Shown here piece by piece: positions 1 to 12,693 of a stretch of 64,000 nt of DNA. Source of the DNA: Oscheius onirici. Taxonomy: Eukaryota; Nematoda; Chromadorea; Rhabditida; Rhabditidae. Positions within the stretch are counted from its first letter, which is position 1, and every line of letters begins with the position of its first letter. The notes beneath the pieces are model-generated. The model did no database searches, was not told the DNA's origin, and was given only the letters and a program-made list of their open reading frames with translations. The DNA lies in NCBI GenBank assembly GCA_932521025.1, contig OW051473.1, forward strand, positions 4,526,001-4,590,000. The letters run 5' to 3'. The position numbers were made by a program, and so were the translations under genes.

Positions 1-196
1 GTCGTATTGAACTGTGTGCAACGGACTGATTGGCTGTTGTCAATTCAATTCTCATAGTCTAAAATCTGTTATCTTTTAAAGTTTAAGGGTTTATTAATTT
101 TTCTTTTAAAGCTTACCTTGTTATTATCCAAGCACAGTATACCACAGGATAGTTTGTTGATTAAGGAACTAATTACTCGAATGAATCCTGGAACCG

Positions 197-1860
197 TTAT
201 TTATGACGAAAAAAAACAACCAGACCTTTTCTAAAATTTTCGGACATCAAAGCGTAAAGAATTGGATTAAGACAAGAGTTCGTGTAGGCCAAAACCTGAA
301 AAAAAGATTAAAAGAAAAGCGAGAACGCAAAACCTGGCTAGCTATTTGAACAATCACCATTTTTACACCGTATTTCATTACCAACGTATCCGGATAAGCT
401 AGGCCTTAAATGGAATCAGTTAAAAAATTGAATTGCCTACCAGACATAAAGAAGCATACATTTAGTGGCAACCAGCATAAGGCCCATATAACCATTACAC
501 AAGATACCAGTCGAGTAGCTTTCCGTTTCGCTCTTCTAGAGTCGGGACGAGCACGTATCGAACCATTCATCTAAAACTAACTATTCTGCTTATTCTATAG
601 TCTAACGTGGCCTCCACTTCCAGGTCGTGGCGTATCCCAAAGCCGTTTTAACATTTTCCAGTAGAGAAATGAGGACAATCCCAAAGGCAAGATGTACCCA
701 AACACATTGAACGTAATGAAGTAAGTTCTTGCCTAAAATCTTGTTTGTTTGTCATCCGTAGATTCTCCGGATAAAAACAAAGAGAGCTACCTCTGTCTCT
801 GTGGCATTGTTGGTAGCTATGCTAATGATTGCGCATGTAGACCTTGTTTCCACTATGAAATCATAAGTATAAATACCATGCATCATGCCGACGGGAATCT
901 TAAATCAGGACACTTATCGTACATCTTGAACCACCTGCCTGAGAAGCCATTATGATGAAGTATACAACAGTTAATGTGATCAGTGTGTTCTTCGGTGTTC
1001 GAAGAGTCATCGAGCTGACTGGGTGTACTACAGCTAAGTAACGATCGACGGCCATCAGTGACAGGGTCCATACTGAACAGTATGCCGAGGTGTGCTGAAA
1101 AATCTTGTTGTTTGTGTCTGCGCGGAGGAGTCTCTTGGTGGCAATTTGCGGGAGAGCAGGGCAGTTGTTATCGACTATCGTCTAAAGACAAAAAGTTCTT
1201 TTTAAACCAACCTGGAAAAAGTTAACCACTGAACAAGTCCATTCAGGAAACAACCATACTGGAACAGCATAGTCTATGGCAGTAAACGGTACACAGATTA
1301 GTAAAAACATTAGGTCAGAGACAGCTAATCCTGAAGATAATTTTTTGTGAGTTTATCCACACAATAAAACCTATAATCAATGTGTTTGTAGAGTTTCTCA
1401 TCTGTCGATTCAGGGCCACCACTACTACCATAATGTTTCCAACTAGACCGACGACTATGATAATGACAAAGATGCATGGAATAATTACACCAATCTGTAA
1501 CAAAAAGACATTATTCTTCGGTAGCAAGCCGACATGCGACGACTTTACACACTCCAAAGTTGTTTTTCAACGCAAAATTACTCAAAGACCCATGCTAAAT
1601 CTTCTAGTTACTACGCAAATAATTGGGTACCGAGGTACATGCACTTTTCATGCAAAGTTCAATGTTCTTCGGATTGAGCAACATCTTGTTTGTCCTAATT
1701 ATCTGTAATTACAACGCATAGCAATTAACACACCAATAAATCTTGCCCTTACATTTCCGGATGCAGAAAATACCTTGCTTTCGAAAGCAATCGTTTCATT
1801 GTAGAACTGCATAAGTTGTTCGTAATATTCGACATCGGTAGCATTGCTCACGTCAGCCAT
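197..1860 (-). CDS. npr-9: Allatostatin-A/galanin-type neuropeptide GPCR
   Basis: Rhodopsin-family peptide receptor in the plasma membrane. Nine exons join in phase to 339 aa: 1860-1774, 1494-1371, 1330-1212, 1094-939, 898-791, 732-607, 570-441, 404-334 and 295-197. The N-terminus carries N-glycosylation sites (NAT, NET). TM1 contains GLVGNIMVVVVAL, TM2 is LAVSDLMFLLICVPFTAIDY, and TM3 ends in the DRY motif (AVDRYLAVVHP). TM6 has WALCWLPLN and TM7 has NSCLNPILYALMSENFRK. The TM2/loop-1 wording (PFTAIDYA..VW.FPEWTC) is the allatostatin-A/galanin receptor signature, like C. elegans NPR-9. The start follows a TTTCAG acceptor 12 bases upstream. The tail after TM7 is very short. Intron 4 (899-938) appears to begin with GC, not GT. 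Family assignment is firm; the exact orthologue is inference. Confidence 0.9.
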
Positions 1861-4172
1861 TAGCAGTCCCTGAAAGTGTAGACATAACCTGATCGCGAAG
1901 CAGGAGATCGTGAAGGCAGATCGCGCCTCAGTGACTACATCTAATTTGTTCCGAGGACCATCTCCATTGTTTAGTCGGTAACTACTCAAAGATCTATGAG
2001 CAAATGACGCGAAACATTGGAAAGACAAGATCAATTGAAAACAAATCTAGCACGAGAGAGCGGTCAGTGTAATTGGTGCCAAATAATGTAGACTTGTTTG
2101 GGCACATGCGATTGTGTTAAGGAAAAAAGAGAAATCTATTAGCAAAACGCTTAGAGTGCACCATTTTTTGATCAAGATCTTATTATGACAACGTTTACAT
2201 TTTCATTTGAAAGAAAACATTCAGCTCTGTATGAGAGAGGATTTGACGGATTCACATCATCATTGGTCTAATTGCTACTATTGATTAATATGTAATAAAG
2301 TAATATGTAATAAACAGCTGCTTACGGTTCAGTTGAAGGAGAGGCACGAGTTTAATAAGGAAGACATTTAAGTCTCTTCTTCGTTTTTCGAGCAAAACTT
2401 CTGCGCAAAATGGCACATAAATAAAAGACGAAGGCGAGCAGTGTATTCATGAATCAGACATCCGTTTCTGTGTATTAGAGTAATTTCAGAAGAAGGCGTT
2501 CAAAGTCACGGGTAGTATCAAACAAAAAGTTGAATTCAATTAACTCTGATGCTCATGGGAAGGAGGTGCAAATCTGGTGAGTAGGCAGGCCGTTCGTGGC
2601 TAAAGAAGTGTGGATAATGACTGCATCTGCGCGGCACAGGATGGATGGCTTTCTCACAATGTCTCCAGATTTGCCTGGTAGAACAATAATGTTTCTACCA
2701 ATTGTCTGACAATGCATGCATTTTTAAGACAGTGATAAATATAGATCCGTTGGTTAGAAAAGGCTACTTTCAGGTAGAACTCGAGCGAACGACACGGAGA
2801 CAACACACCCGCGGGCGAGATGCTGAGAAATGAACCGAGACATATACATTAGGCGGTGACGACAGGCTTTTTGGTTTTTGGCAAAACAGACTGATCATCA
2901 GTATCAACTTGCAAATTTGGGGAAAACTCAAAATGTAGTTAAAGAGGCTGGTGGGCAATAGATAATTTCGCGAATTTTGCACGCATGCAAGACTTCTTTG
3001 TTACTATCTAACAAAAGAGGAAGCGGCACATTTGAAAGGGATACTCATAACAGATATCAAAATATACTCTATTATTTCTTGACTTAACAAAATCCAAGAA
3101 TTCGAACGAGCAGAACGAGTTTCGCTGTTAAAAGTTTGTTTTATAAAATGCTATTTGTAAGACCCTTGTTGCTGAAATATCGCACTTACGTACTGCCCAG
3201 CAATAGACTCTTCAATCCTATACCCAACTGCCCAACATTATTTGTACCGATCACATAGTACTAAATTCGAGAACGTCTACTCACATTTGAAATGTTATTT
3301 TTTCAAAACGCTAATCATAAGTACCTATTTTTTAATGCTTATTATTAGATAACAATTATGATACCAAAGTCGGAACTCTCAATGAATTAAACTTTCTTAC
3401 GTTGTTCGGGAGCATTCTAGCAACAAGGTGAGCGAGACAAAGCAGAAAAATATGGAACTTTCTTGTATTATTTTAGGTTGAAGACCGGAATAGTTTGGAG
3501 CTCCAGCATCGCTGGCGCAATAAACGATAATTGCCTACCATTATTGTAGCGGTATAGGCCTGGTCGATTTGACATTATTTTCGCTACATGGAGCCAGAAA
3601 ATGAATCGGTTTTTTGCAAGAACAAATATCAATCAGTGCAGGTTTCAACTTCACACGGCAGAGTTTTTCTGCTAATGAAAACGCAAACAAAGTCCACTTC
3701 CCAAATACGTGGCTGCTACGTGTATCTGGCTCTCGCAAACCTTTATTACTAATAAGTACACAACAAGATGCACAGAATATGTATATGATATTAGCAGTGA
3801 ACAGGTGTCTGGGAGATGACACTACCTTTGTTTCTACAATATGCAGAAGATTGTTGGAACCCTGAGATGGTTGAACTGTTCTATTTGTAAAAGTGGTATA
3901 ATGATGTACACAATTTCGAATCGCCGTTATGAGTAAGATTTTGGTAGAGTCCGCAGCAATTTATACTCGCCGTAGCATCGGCAGGATGATTCTGAAAATA
4001 CCGTGTAGGTGAACGATTTGGTGGATTATTTGACATTCTTTTAAGGTTAATGCAATGACACTTTCAATTTTAGTGATTGGGTGCTTTGTGAGCGAATGTG
4101 CTATTTTGTGCGGGCAGTAAACTCACGGCTGAACTGTTACTTACTTTCTAATCATCATGTTGAAGTATATTT
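1861..4172. other. Intergenic, no gene recognised
   Basis: About 2.3 kb between the 5' end of the GPCR and the 3' end of the amino-acid transporter. Short overlapping ORFs exist on both strands near 3.54-3.86 kb but show no motif, splice pattern or signal peptide. This stretch should contain the GPCR promoter. A last short transporter exon could lie at its right edge, because GTAAGT occurs just before the stop at 4173. Confidence 0.5.
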
Positions 4173-6556
4173 TCAGAAAAAACTTACCAAAGTATCCTTT
4201 TTGAAAACCGAAACGTAGCATGGCACACTGAATTGCGTCGTTGTTAGCTCCATGATAGCGGAATATGTAGCTGCTCCTCCACCGAAAAGGCCGAATAAAA
4301 TGATTGTAATGCAGATGGTCAAAGTCATTTTGTCGTTATGTTCGAAAATTCTAAAAAAAAACATTGAAAGATATATTGACTGCTTACTCTTTAAAAGTAG
4401 CAGATCCCGGTTCTTTCGCTCCTTCCTTAGCATCCTTGTTTCTTGCGGCATTCAGATAAAGGTAGAATAGGCAAGGAAGTACAACAGATGTTAAAGTAAT
4501 GGTAGATCCACCGACAAGATCAAGCAGAGGGCCAAAGTTAGGAACACTTTCAGCTACAAACGCAATAGCAGCCATGATACCGGTACGGATGACCACTCGT
4601 TGCCATCCAAAGTCTAAAAACTTTGCATTAAGACGCAAACGTGGCCATTATTTACGTTGAGGACATCTGAACAGATCTTCGATTTCCTGATTAAGAGGGT
4701 TACAGACAATGGTCAGTGTCAAAATGCAATGAACAGTGATAAGCATGTTGATGGCTTGTTGGATGCCTTTTGTCTGTATGGATGGAATGATAGAATCCTG
4801 GATGGAATCTCCGTAGACGAGATAACCCATAACACACACTGGTCCGTACATTAGAGCCATGACTGAAAAAGAAACGGTTATTTCATACATTTTGTTCTAA
4901 CGTACTGGAAAAGGCAAGGATCACACTCTTTGTGAAGTCCTTTGGGTTTTTCATGTCATGCTGAATTGTAGGGAAGGCGGAGTGTCCTGTAAATGAAATC
5001 TCAAATTCCTTCTATTTTCAGAAGTGGTCACAGCAGTGGTCCTGACGCCAAAACATCTTATCAGATAAGAATGTCTATCAAGTCAAAGAACGCGGTCAGT
5101 ACGACAATATCCGTTTGAAAGAACGTCTCACCTCCGTAGGCAAACAGCAGTGTTCCGAGAGCAAGGAAGAAGTTGGTCACTTTGTAAGGGGGCATCTGTC
5201 TAAACGTTTTTTAAGTGAGATGAATTCATTCAAGGATTACCTCACTGGCTCGCAGAGACTCCAGTCGATGGCTGATCCAACGATGATGAGGACGACAGCG
5301 CAGGATGTTGTGATCATAGCAATAACTACTGCCCACCTAAAACAAAATTACAATTTCTTGCATCAAGTGACTTTTCAAGATTATCGGCTTTTAATAAGAT
5401 TATCTTTTAGAATATGTTATCAACAAGTGGCGCCAAAATAAGCTTTTATAAAAACTAAAAAGCTTACCAGAAGTCCGCAGGAGATTTCAAGAAGATTACT
5501 GGGAGAAGAACAACAGCCAAAATGACAACAACATAGCAGAAACTGAAGTTTGTTTGAAAGAAGGTCTGAAATATACTTGTTACATGCTGAAATGTAAAAC
5601 AATACCTTGATAAAGTCATGAATGTTTTTAGAAGATAGCAATAGGTACACTACTGCAATGCCGAACTGTGTAATATCGATACATATAGAGACTATTTTCC
5701 TAGAAGTAAAACATAAAGAGTATAATATCTTTTACTCACCGAACCCACGGACCCATTGCTCGGTATGCGATCTCAGGATACGGTTTTCGACAGTGAGTGG
5801 TTTGATATTCAGGCCAGGTGTCAAGTAGGATGTTCCAACTACGTCCAAGAGCATACGCGGTGTAAGTTACAATGAAGGTCATCAAAACAGAGATTCCAAG
5901 TCCAATGTAGAACTCTAAACCGGATATGTTAATGTTAAACTTGTAAGTGTTTTCTTTTCTTGGCTGTAATTCATTCCAAGGCGTTATTAGCATTTTTTCC
6001 GCCAAAAGTTCGAAATCAAATATTTCACAAGATTTTCGTTACTGTTTTTGTTCATGTGAAAAATTCTTCCTTTGTCTGTTCTCGCTGTCAGTGGCGCAGA
6101 TTACACGTGTTCTTCTCCGTTATCAAATGGACAGCCAACATTTTTGTTCCTCCGTCACAATGTCCAGATAACACAAAGAAGACCTTAGTCCGATTAAGTG
6201 AAATTTATCGATAATGGGAATTCGTTATTCGTTTTTCCCAAAGTTTTTTTTTTGAAAAATGATTTAAAACAAAATATAAAGTGCTGACCGGATTGAATCA
6301 TGGCAGTCGGTAGGGCTACCAGACCTCCTCCGGCAAGATCTCCAACGACGAAAAGCCCCGTCACAAACCAATTGAGACCATGATCTTTGACATGACCTGC
6401 AGCGGCAGCAGCGGCTGAACCAGCTGAGGGAGCGAAAGAGGCAATGGAACCCGTCTTACTGTGTATAGAGGACCTGAAAGATGTACTTTACCAAAAACAA
6501 ACTCAAGTTTGAAGTGCTGAAAAGTTGAAAACTAACTCTTCCCAATCGTAGCTCAT
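4173..6556 (-). CDS. Amino-acid/auxin permease family transporter (Aa_trans, SLC36/SLC32-like)
   Basis: Multi-pass proton-coupled amino-acid transporter. The start ATG at 6556 opens a short exon (MSYDWEE) that joins at 6475 to a Ser/Ala-rich cytosolic N-terminus, then TM1 ([20 protein letters not shown]). Later exons give [11 protein letters not shown], the family block [36 protein letters not shown], the conserved [57 protein letters not shown] and a final helix ending near TQFSVPCYV. The [18 protein letters not shown] motif is the clearest family marker. At least nine exons with short introns. The last coding bases (DTLVSFF, stop 4173) contain a GTAAGT, so the true C-terminus may lie in another exon. 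Substrate cannot be told from sequence. Confidence 0.88.
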
Positions 6557-7890
6557 CTCGGCAGTGAGGAGAATGAAGTGAAGTGTCTTATCTTTTTAAC
6601 GAACAATGCCGAGCTACTTGGTTTGCGGGAGGAGTCTAATCGCTTGATAGAAGTCTTGCCTACAGGGTACAATTTACGCAGGCAGTAGTAGAGTTGTCTT
6701 CGTCCGCTCCAAACCTAAGTAATTTTTTTAAGATTTGACTTTTATTTATATGAAAGGTTCTTTTAACCTCCTGTATTGGAATATTTCTTAAAAATAGGTT
6801 CAAATTGTGGGAAGCAAACATGAATAATGATAAGCGGGATCTTTGGGAGTAAAATTAAACGATGGGTAAGAGTACCTTAAAACATGACCCAATATTACAA
6901 TAAGATCAGAAATTTGATCAAAAACAATAGATTCTTCTAGTGTTGTTGTGTCCTTGAAAAGTAAGAGTGACCAGGAAGACGTCACATACAGCGTAAACAG
7001 GCAATAAATAGATATTCTGATAGTTCAAGCCTCATGATCGCGGAAGCATAATATGGTTCGTGTACCTAGTGATCTGTTTTGATTTCCTGCGCGTGACTTG
7101 TTATTATCTGTACTATTTTTTAAGAAACAGATTTAGGAATATTTTTTATCTTGCTACCGAGTCATACGGGCAAATCGGGTTATTGGATATAGGGTGTGTT
7201 TGAACCTTATCTGCACTGAATGTAAGCCAACATGACATGACAGCAAAGTCAGCTTCCAATAGTTCCCGAACAGGGCAGTTAGATCGAAAGAACGACAGTT
7301 AGGACGATTGGGACAATTGTGACACTAGCGGGGAACATCACTGAAGCGCATAGGGTCGGGACCAGTCAGTAACATGTTCGCCCAAGTTGATAGGTCAGTT
7401 TCTCTCTTATCAGCTCCCAGAAGTTTGCGAACTGAAGCAGTTAATAAACTTCTGCAAATGATCTAATGACTGTCGTAGAATGCCCATAAAGATAATAAGA
7501 GTCTGTTCATTTTTATAAGAACGAACTCTTCCGAATGACAAAGTCAATTCCACCCTTTGTGTTTTATAAAAGGAAGTGGAAACGAACAGTACAGTCAAAA
7601 GCGATAAGATGACACAATGGTTCAGATTATGATTTAATACTGACTTCCGTTTGCCACCCACTCTTGTTTCCGATTGACTAGAATTCTGAAAGATGAAAGA
7701 ACTCTCAAAGTTATCAATTGACCTGAAGCCACTATCTACATAGAGATTTTCACTTGTCGCTTCGAGTAAAATGTTCAGCATTTAATTGCGGTAGCGACTC
7801 GCTAATGTGGATGAGCTATGTACGCTAACATTTGAAGATCTGACCGTCTTAAAAAAGTGTAAGACCTTCATTTATCGACCAGCTTTACAT
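6557..7890. other. Intergenic, no gene recognised
   Basis: About 1.3 kb between the transporter start and the channel gene's last exon. A 123-codon minus-strand ORF (7410-7781) contains one hydrophobic stretch (NHCVILSLLTVLFVSTSFY) but has no recognisable family and no clear splice partners, so it is not called. Promoter sequence of the transporter should lie at the left side. Confidence 0.45.
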
Positions 7891-9450
7891 TTACCGTATC
7901 ACCACGAAACACAAAAACATTATCAAGTTGATAGCTTGAAACAATATTAGAAAAACCAGATCAATTGTATCCAAGATTTTCACCCAATACATACGATGGT
8001 CCTCCTTTTTCTCAACTAGATCAATGTACTTAACCAGTTCCTGTAACGAAAAGATAAAGCCGCATGACGATGCCAAGTCACCAAAAGTGCTTCTTCCACA
8101 CTAGAGATACTTCGATCGACACCAGGAGGCATTTTCAGGGCCCGAACACCGGTCATTCCTCTCTATAAAGATAACTCTCTCTTTGTCTGCTTAAGACTTC
8201 ACCTTTGTTGCCGATAGTTTATGTCGTTTTACAAGATTAGCTGATAAGATGCGTCGGGTTTGAACTCGTTGGTGTACGAATATCAGGACCACGGTGACCA
8301 AGACTGCCACAAAACATAATAGGCATTCCGCCATAACAAACGATCCTGAAGTCTTATCATCGAGTGGCACGAGAACATGTGCTACCAAGTTTTGGGAGAG
8401 TTGCCGACTTCGGAATCTCATTTCCGACAATATTCAATATGACGGAAAGAGACAATAATGTAGTCAAGCCAAGAGTAACTCTTTCGGTTCGATTTCCTTC
8501 GTTGTCAAATGGAGTGAAAAGGCCAAGTAGAGATAGCAAAGAAACGATATACGTAGGAATCATCAACACGTTCAAATAGTAAGAAGAATGCCGTTTGAGC
8601 GAGACTTTATATTCAAGTTCCTGCAACTATCATCTTCTTAGAAACTTCAACGAACCTCGAATATTGTCCCATCGTAGTCGGTCTTGTTTATTCGTTTTAA
8701 CACCAAATTCACGATATCCCATTCACTATCACCAGTGTACTGAACCCCCAATTATTGTTTTATAAAAACCCAACCTACCTGAGGCTTGGAATAGTTGAAC
8801 AACCAATCTGGCGACTCTACGGCTATTTCATTAGCTGGATAGACCCAAGATGACAGTTTCATATAGCAATACTGCGTATCAAAAGGAAACACGTCCATCT
8901 AAATCAATTGTTGTTAAAGTACTTTGTAACTTCGAACCGAAAGAGTGCAGCGCGTGTTGAATATAGCCGGGTTAGACCGTACTACAAACCCGTCGCTGCT
9001 TATAATAACACGTCGTTGCTCGTAGTCAATGACATCTTGCTGTCCAACACTAAATTTGACGTTTTTAAACTTGCCTTATATATTGATACCTGTTGTAACA
9101 AGTTACATCAGGAACCCAGATATTTGATTCTGGAATCATTAAATACTTACGTCCACCATATGCGGCCGGATCCCACATAAGGCTTTTATCTTGCCATCTC
9201 GACAAATGCAGAAAAATGAAAACTTTAAATGAGTCTCTTACCATTTCGAAATCTCCATTGAAAGTAAGGATTCCTTCCATTTGATCCAAGTTGATTAAAT
9301 TGAAAAAACGTAGAGCTATCAATACATCTACTATTTATTAGTGAACTAAACAGTTGGCTCCTCACCGTAGAGATATACAGAATCTGGTTTAACGTTCTTA
9401 TTGTAATTTTGAAAAAGATCTGTAAAAATGTTGTACTCTTCACTTCCCAT
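7891..9450 (-). CDS. Cys-loop ligand-gated ion channel subunit, nicotinic-receptor-like (non-alpha)
   Basis: Pentameric channel subunit. Spliced order: EEYNIFTDLFQNYNKNVKP, then VLIALRFFNLINLDQMEGILTF, W.D..LMWDPAAYGG..., IPESNIWVPDV, then the Cys-loop CTLSMDVFPFDTQYC (exactly 13 residues between the cysteines once the 37-base intron after TCG is removed). Next come loop C, TM1-TM3 (TM2 region RVTLGLTTLLSLSVILNIVG with Glu at -1', which favours cations) and TM4 near LDTIDLVFLILFQAINLIM. Loop C (YTGDSEWD) lacks the vicinal Cys pair, so it is not an alpha subunit. The chosen Met (9450) directly follows TTTTGCAG, but no signal peptide is encoded there, so the true N-terminus may be missing. It lies 195 bases after the stop of the upstream phosphate transporter on the same strand. 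Confidence 0.82.
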
Positions 9451-9563
9451 CTGCAAAATTTTGGAACAGGGGGAAGTGGGTGGGGGACGGAAGAAGAAAC
9501 AGCAAGTTTCTAGGAGAGCGCTGAGTGATTCAAACCATTGACGAAACAATAGAAAGGTGTAAA

Positions 9564-9569
9564 TTTATT
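9564..9569 (-). terminator. Poly(A) signal AATAAA of the upstream Pho4 gene
   Basis: AATAAA on the minus strand 76 bases after the transporter stop codon, and about 110 bases before the TTTTGCAG acceptor of the channel gene. The spacing resembles nematode operon junctions. Confidence 0.5.
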
Positions 9570-9644
9570 CATATGTTGCACAGGAAGCCATCACAAAACA
9601 TGTGTGCATGAGATCTTTTCTATTACACTATATTCAGACACATA

Positions 9645-11635
9645 TCAGAGAGCAAGCTTCAGAAGAGCCATCATTCCGGCGGCGATGAGACCTAAAATTT
9701 AGTGTAATCCAAGTTTCGCTCGAAACATACCTGAGGCCGGAAGAGTAATAACCCAGCTGGCAGCAACGTTTCGGAATATTTTCCAGTCAACTCCTTTGTT
9801 ACTACTAATGAGACCAACAAAGACAATGGAGCCGACCATACAATGTGTAGTGGAAATCGGAAGACCCAACTTGCTAGCAACTAAACCCGTCACAGCCGCT
9901 CCAAACTCTATTGTGAATCCTCTGAATTATCGTCATTTCCTAGGTTAATTGCTAACCATACCTAGCAGTATTGACTTCGGTCATCTCCGTTCCAACTGTT
10001 CTGATAACTCTATGACCCAGCAAACAAAGACCAACACAAATGCCACAAACACCGTAGAGAAGTACCCAAATAGGTGTGTTGTCATTTTGGTGTACGTCAT
10101 GGTGTTCGTAGAGAGACCACATTGCAGACAAAGGGGCAATCGCGTTACTAAACTATTATGTTTTGATTTTTTGAAAAAGTCATACCTGACGTCATTCGCA
10201 CCATGACTGAAACCGGCAAAGCAAGCGGTGAAAACTTGAAGGACCTTGAACAACTCTAGCACATCTGGGGCAATGACACGATCACGGATGGGGAGAAACC
10301 AGCGGAAGAATCCAAGAAAACCTAAAAGTGTGCTACATGAAAGTTTTTGAGACCATACCAGAACTGCAAGAGTTTTGGCAACTAGGTTGAACGTAGTCTG
10401 GCTGTGGGGCCTCCGAGACTGTAGCAGCACTCACTTTACGATGGTTATTAAGTTCAACTGAGTTAAAGGAGATGCCCTCGCCCTTATACTGCTCAACAAT
10501 GGCCTAAAACAAATTATTTTTGTTTAAATAGGAAAGATGGGCTACCGGAGCTTTTTTCTCGTAAGCAACAGCTTCCTGGACCGACTCTACACTGACAGCG
10601 TTGTCGTAAGCGCCTATTTGGTTTGCTTCAATGTCGCTGTTTCCAGCAAACTTCTTTCTCAGATGTGGGACCAAGAAGAGCTGAACAAGTAATGCCGTAA
10701 CACATCCGACACCAATTGCAACGACGATAGCGAGCCATAGTTTCAGAGAACTCAAGTGGAGAACTGAAAGAGTGATGTAAGACATCCTGATCTAGACTCA
10801 CTTCGAGATCCTTGGTAGACGACCATGAATGTGTTGAAAGCAAGGCATGCAAAGTAGAAAAATGGAAGCACGATGAGTCCACACTTGATGGAATTGTTCT
10901 AAAACAAAAGTTACTTTGACTCAAGATACCACTTACTCTTCTGAGCACCGTATGATCTGTAATAATGTACAGTGCAGACGACATTAATCCACTGAAAACA
11001 GGAGAAATGAACCACGATGCAACTGAAAACAAAGTTGTCTTATGAAAAGTCGTTTTGTACCAATCTTAATGAGAACAACCCATTGAACTCCTTGCAGTCC
11101 TTTACAAACTATCGTGAATCCAAGTGTTGCTCCGACAATAGAATGGGTTGTAGAGACAGGTAGTTTGAAGAGAGTAGCAATAAGTAGCCATGTAGCGCAA
11201 CCTCCCAAAATGGCTATTTGTCCGAGGAACAGTTCATTAACATTGTTTCCATATATTGCCACATCTACGACCCCTTTTCGCATCGTGTCTATGACGTTGT
11301 ATCCTGAACATTAATGTTTTCTGCTTCTTTAAACAGTTTTACCAACTAGCACGGCACCCAATGTCTCGAAAATACAGGCGAGAATGTAGGCCTTTACCAG
11401 TGTTAGCACCTTGCTTCCCACTGAGGTTCCAAATGCGTTTGCAACATCGTTTCCTCCCATGCCCATCGCTAAGACAAATGCAATGATGAATCCGACAATA
11501 AGAGCCCATAGAAAGTGATGCTGAAAACGTAAATTTGTTTAATACAAAAGCGTTGCTCACCTGAAAATCCTTTAAATTGAAGGCAGCGGTAGTTGTTTGA
11601 GCAACGGTAGTTAACAGCGTTGTCAATAGAGTCAT
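9645..11635 (-). CDS. Sodium-dependent inorganic phosphate transporter, Pho4/PiT (SLC20) family, copy 1
   Basis: Na+/phosphate symporter of the plasma membrane. Both inverted PiT signature halves are visible: [18 protein letters not shown] near the N-terminus and [19 protein letters not shown] in the second half. Each is accompanied by a [14 protein letters not shown] / [14 protein letters not shown] motif. The central cytosolic loop (10.4-10.7 kb) is hydrophilic, with a flanking helix ending in [13 protein letters not shown]. The protein ends [14 protein letters not shown]. The start ATG (11635) lies just after TTTTCAG|TTAGCA. About ten exons with short introns. It is a tandem paralogue of the gene at 12.7-14.6 kb on the same strand, and its close downstream neighbour is the channel subunit. 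Confidence 0.93.
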
Positions 11636-12693
11636 TGCTAACTGAAAATTGTGTCAATTCATTAATGAACTAATAGAAATCGATTTCAATTTTAAAGAAA
11701 AGCGTTGTTTTGGGTTTTGCTTGTACCTTGTACAATGGAAACCTCAGTTGTGCTTTTATCATTGGACTAACTCAAAAATCAAAGGAGCGAAAACACTCCC
11801 TGATAAGATGAGGTCACTGTACGATTGAATAGCTTACAAACTTAAAATTGAAATCTTGTAAAAATGCAGCATAGCTGCTTATATACTAAAGATAAGATTG
11901 GCCATAGACGGTTCAAACATTTTCTCAGTGTTAGCACATCTTTTTCGCGGACAAACGCCGCCAGCCGCGGGAAATGCCGAATATTGCAGGCCTCGTCTCG
12001 GAAACCGTAAAGTTTTGTCATTTATGGATTCTTCTGCTGTACCGGCCTATGAAGTTTGGACCGATAGGTGTTGCTTATTCTAATTGTGGGCTGAGAAAAT
12101 TTTTAACGAGAGACAAGTAGCTGGAATTCACAAATAACCAGCTTTAAAAATTAGTCTTTATAAATTCAATTCCATATCAGGTTTGTGATAAAATGACTTT
12201 CTGAGCGTTTAATATGTTTTGTCTCTGACGGAAATTTTGCTTTACGTAAACGGAAGCACATGACCAGAAAGCTCCTGTGCCGGAAGGCACAAAGCACATC
12301 TAGCAACCCACTGTTACTGGTCACTAATCGGTTTTAGTCTACCAGACAATCTATTTTTAGCATACTGACGCACTATTTTTGACAGCTGACCCATGTTTGC
12401 ACCTTTTGAATAGAACCTGATATCACTTGTACTTGCGTAGTTTGTACTTGCGCAGTTCTCGAAAATGAATAAAGCAGAAATGCAAAAAAAAACGATGACC
12501 AGAAGTGACCCTTTGTAGTGGTCTGTATGACAGTGCTCCGTAGGAATAATCACGTTGTTGTCGAAAACTCTTGCATGGTTTCTGTACAAAACAAATGAGA
12601 AGTGATATCACGTACCCACAAAAGCGAGGACTACGCGTACATATTTATGCGAAAGATCACAGTTCGATTTGAAAGGTGGGATTCATGTGAAGA
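11636..12693. other. Spacer between the two Pho4 genes
   Basis: About 1.06 kb. A minus-strand ORF at 12314-12589 contains a hydrophobic segment (GSLLVIVFFCISALFIF) but has no recognisable homology or clean splice context, so it is not called as a gene. Promoter and 5' leader of the downstream copy are expected near 11.64-11.9 kb. Confidence 0.4.

Noticed and set aside
7410..7781. 123-codon minus-strand ORF with one hydrophobic segment
   Set aside because: No family, no splice partners and no start context; probably chance.
12314..12589. 91-codon minus-strand ORF with a signal-like helix between the Pho4 genes
   Set aside because: No motif and no clean exon chain; not enough to support a gene.
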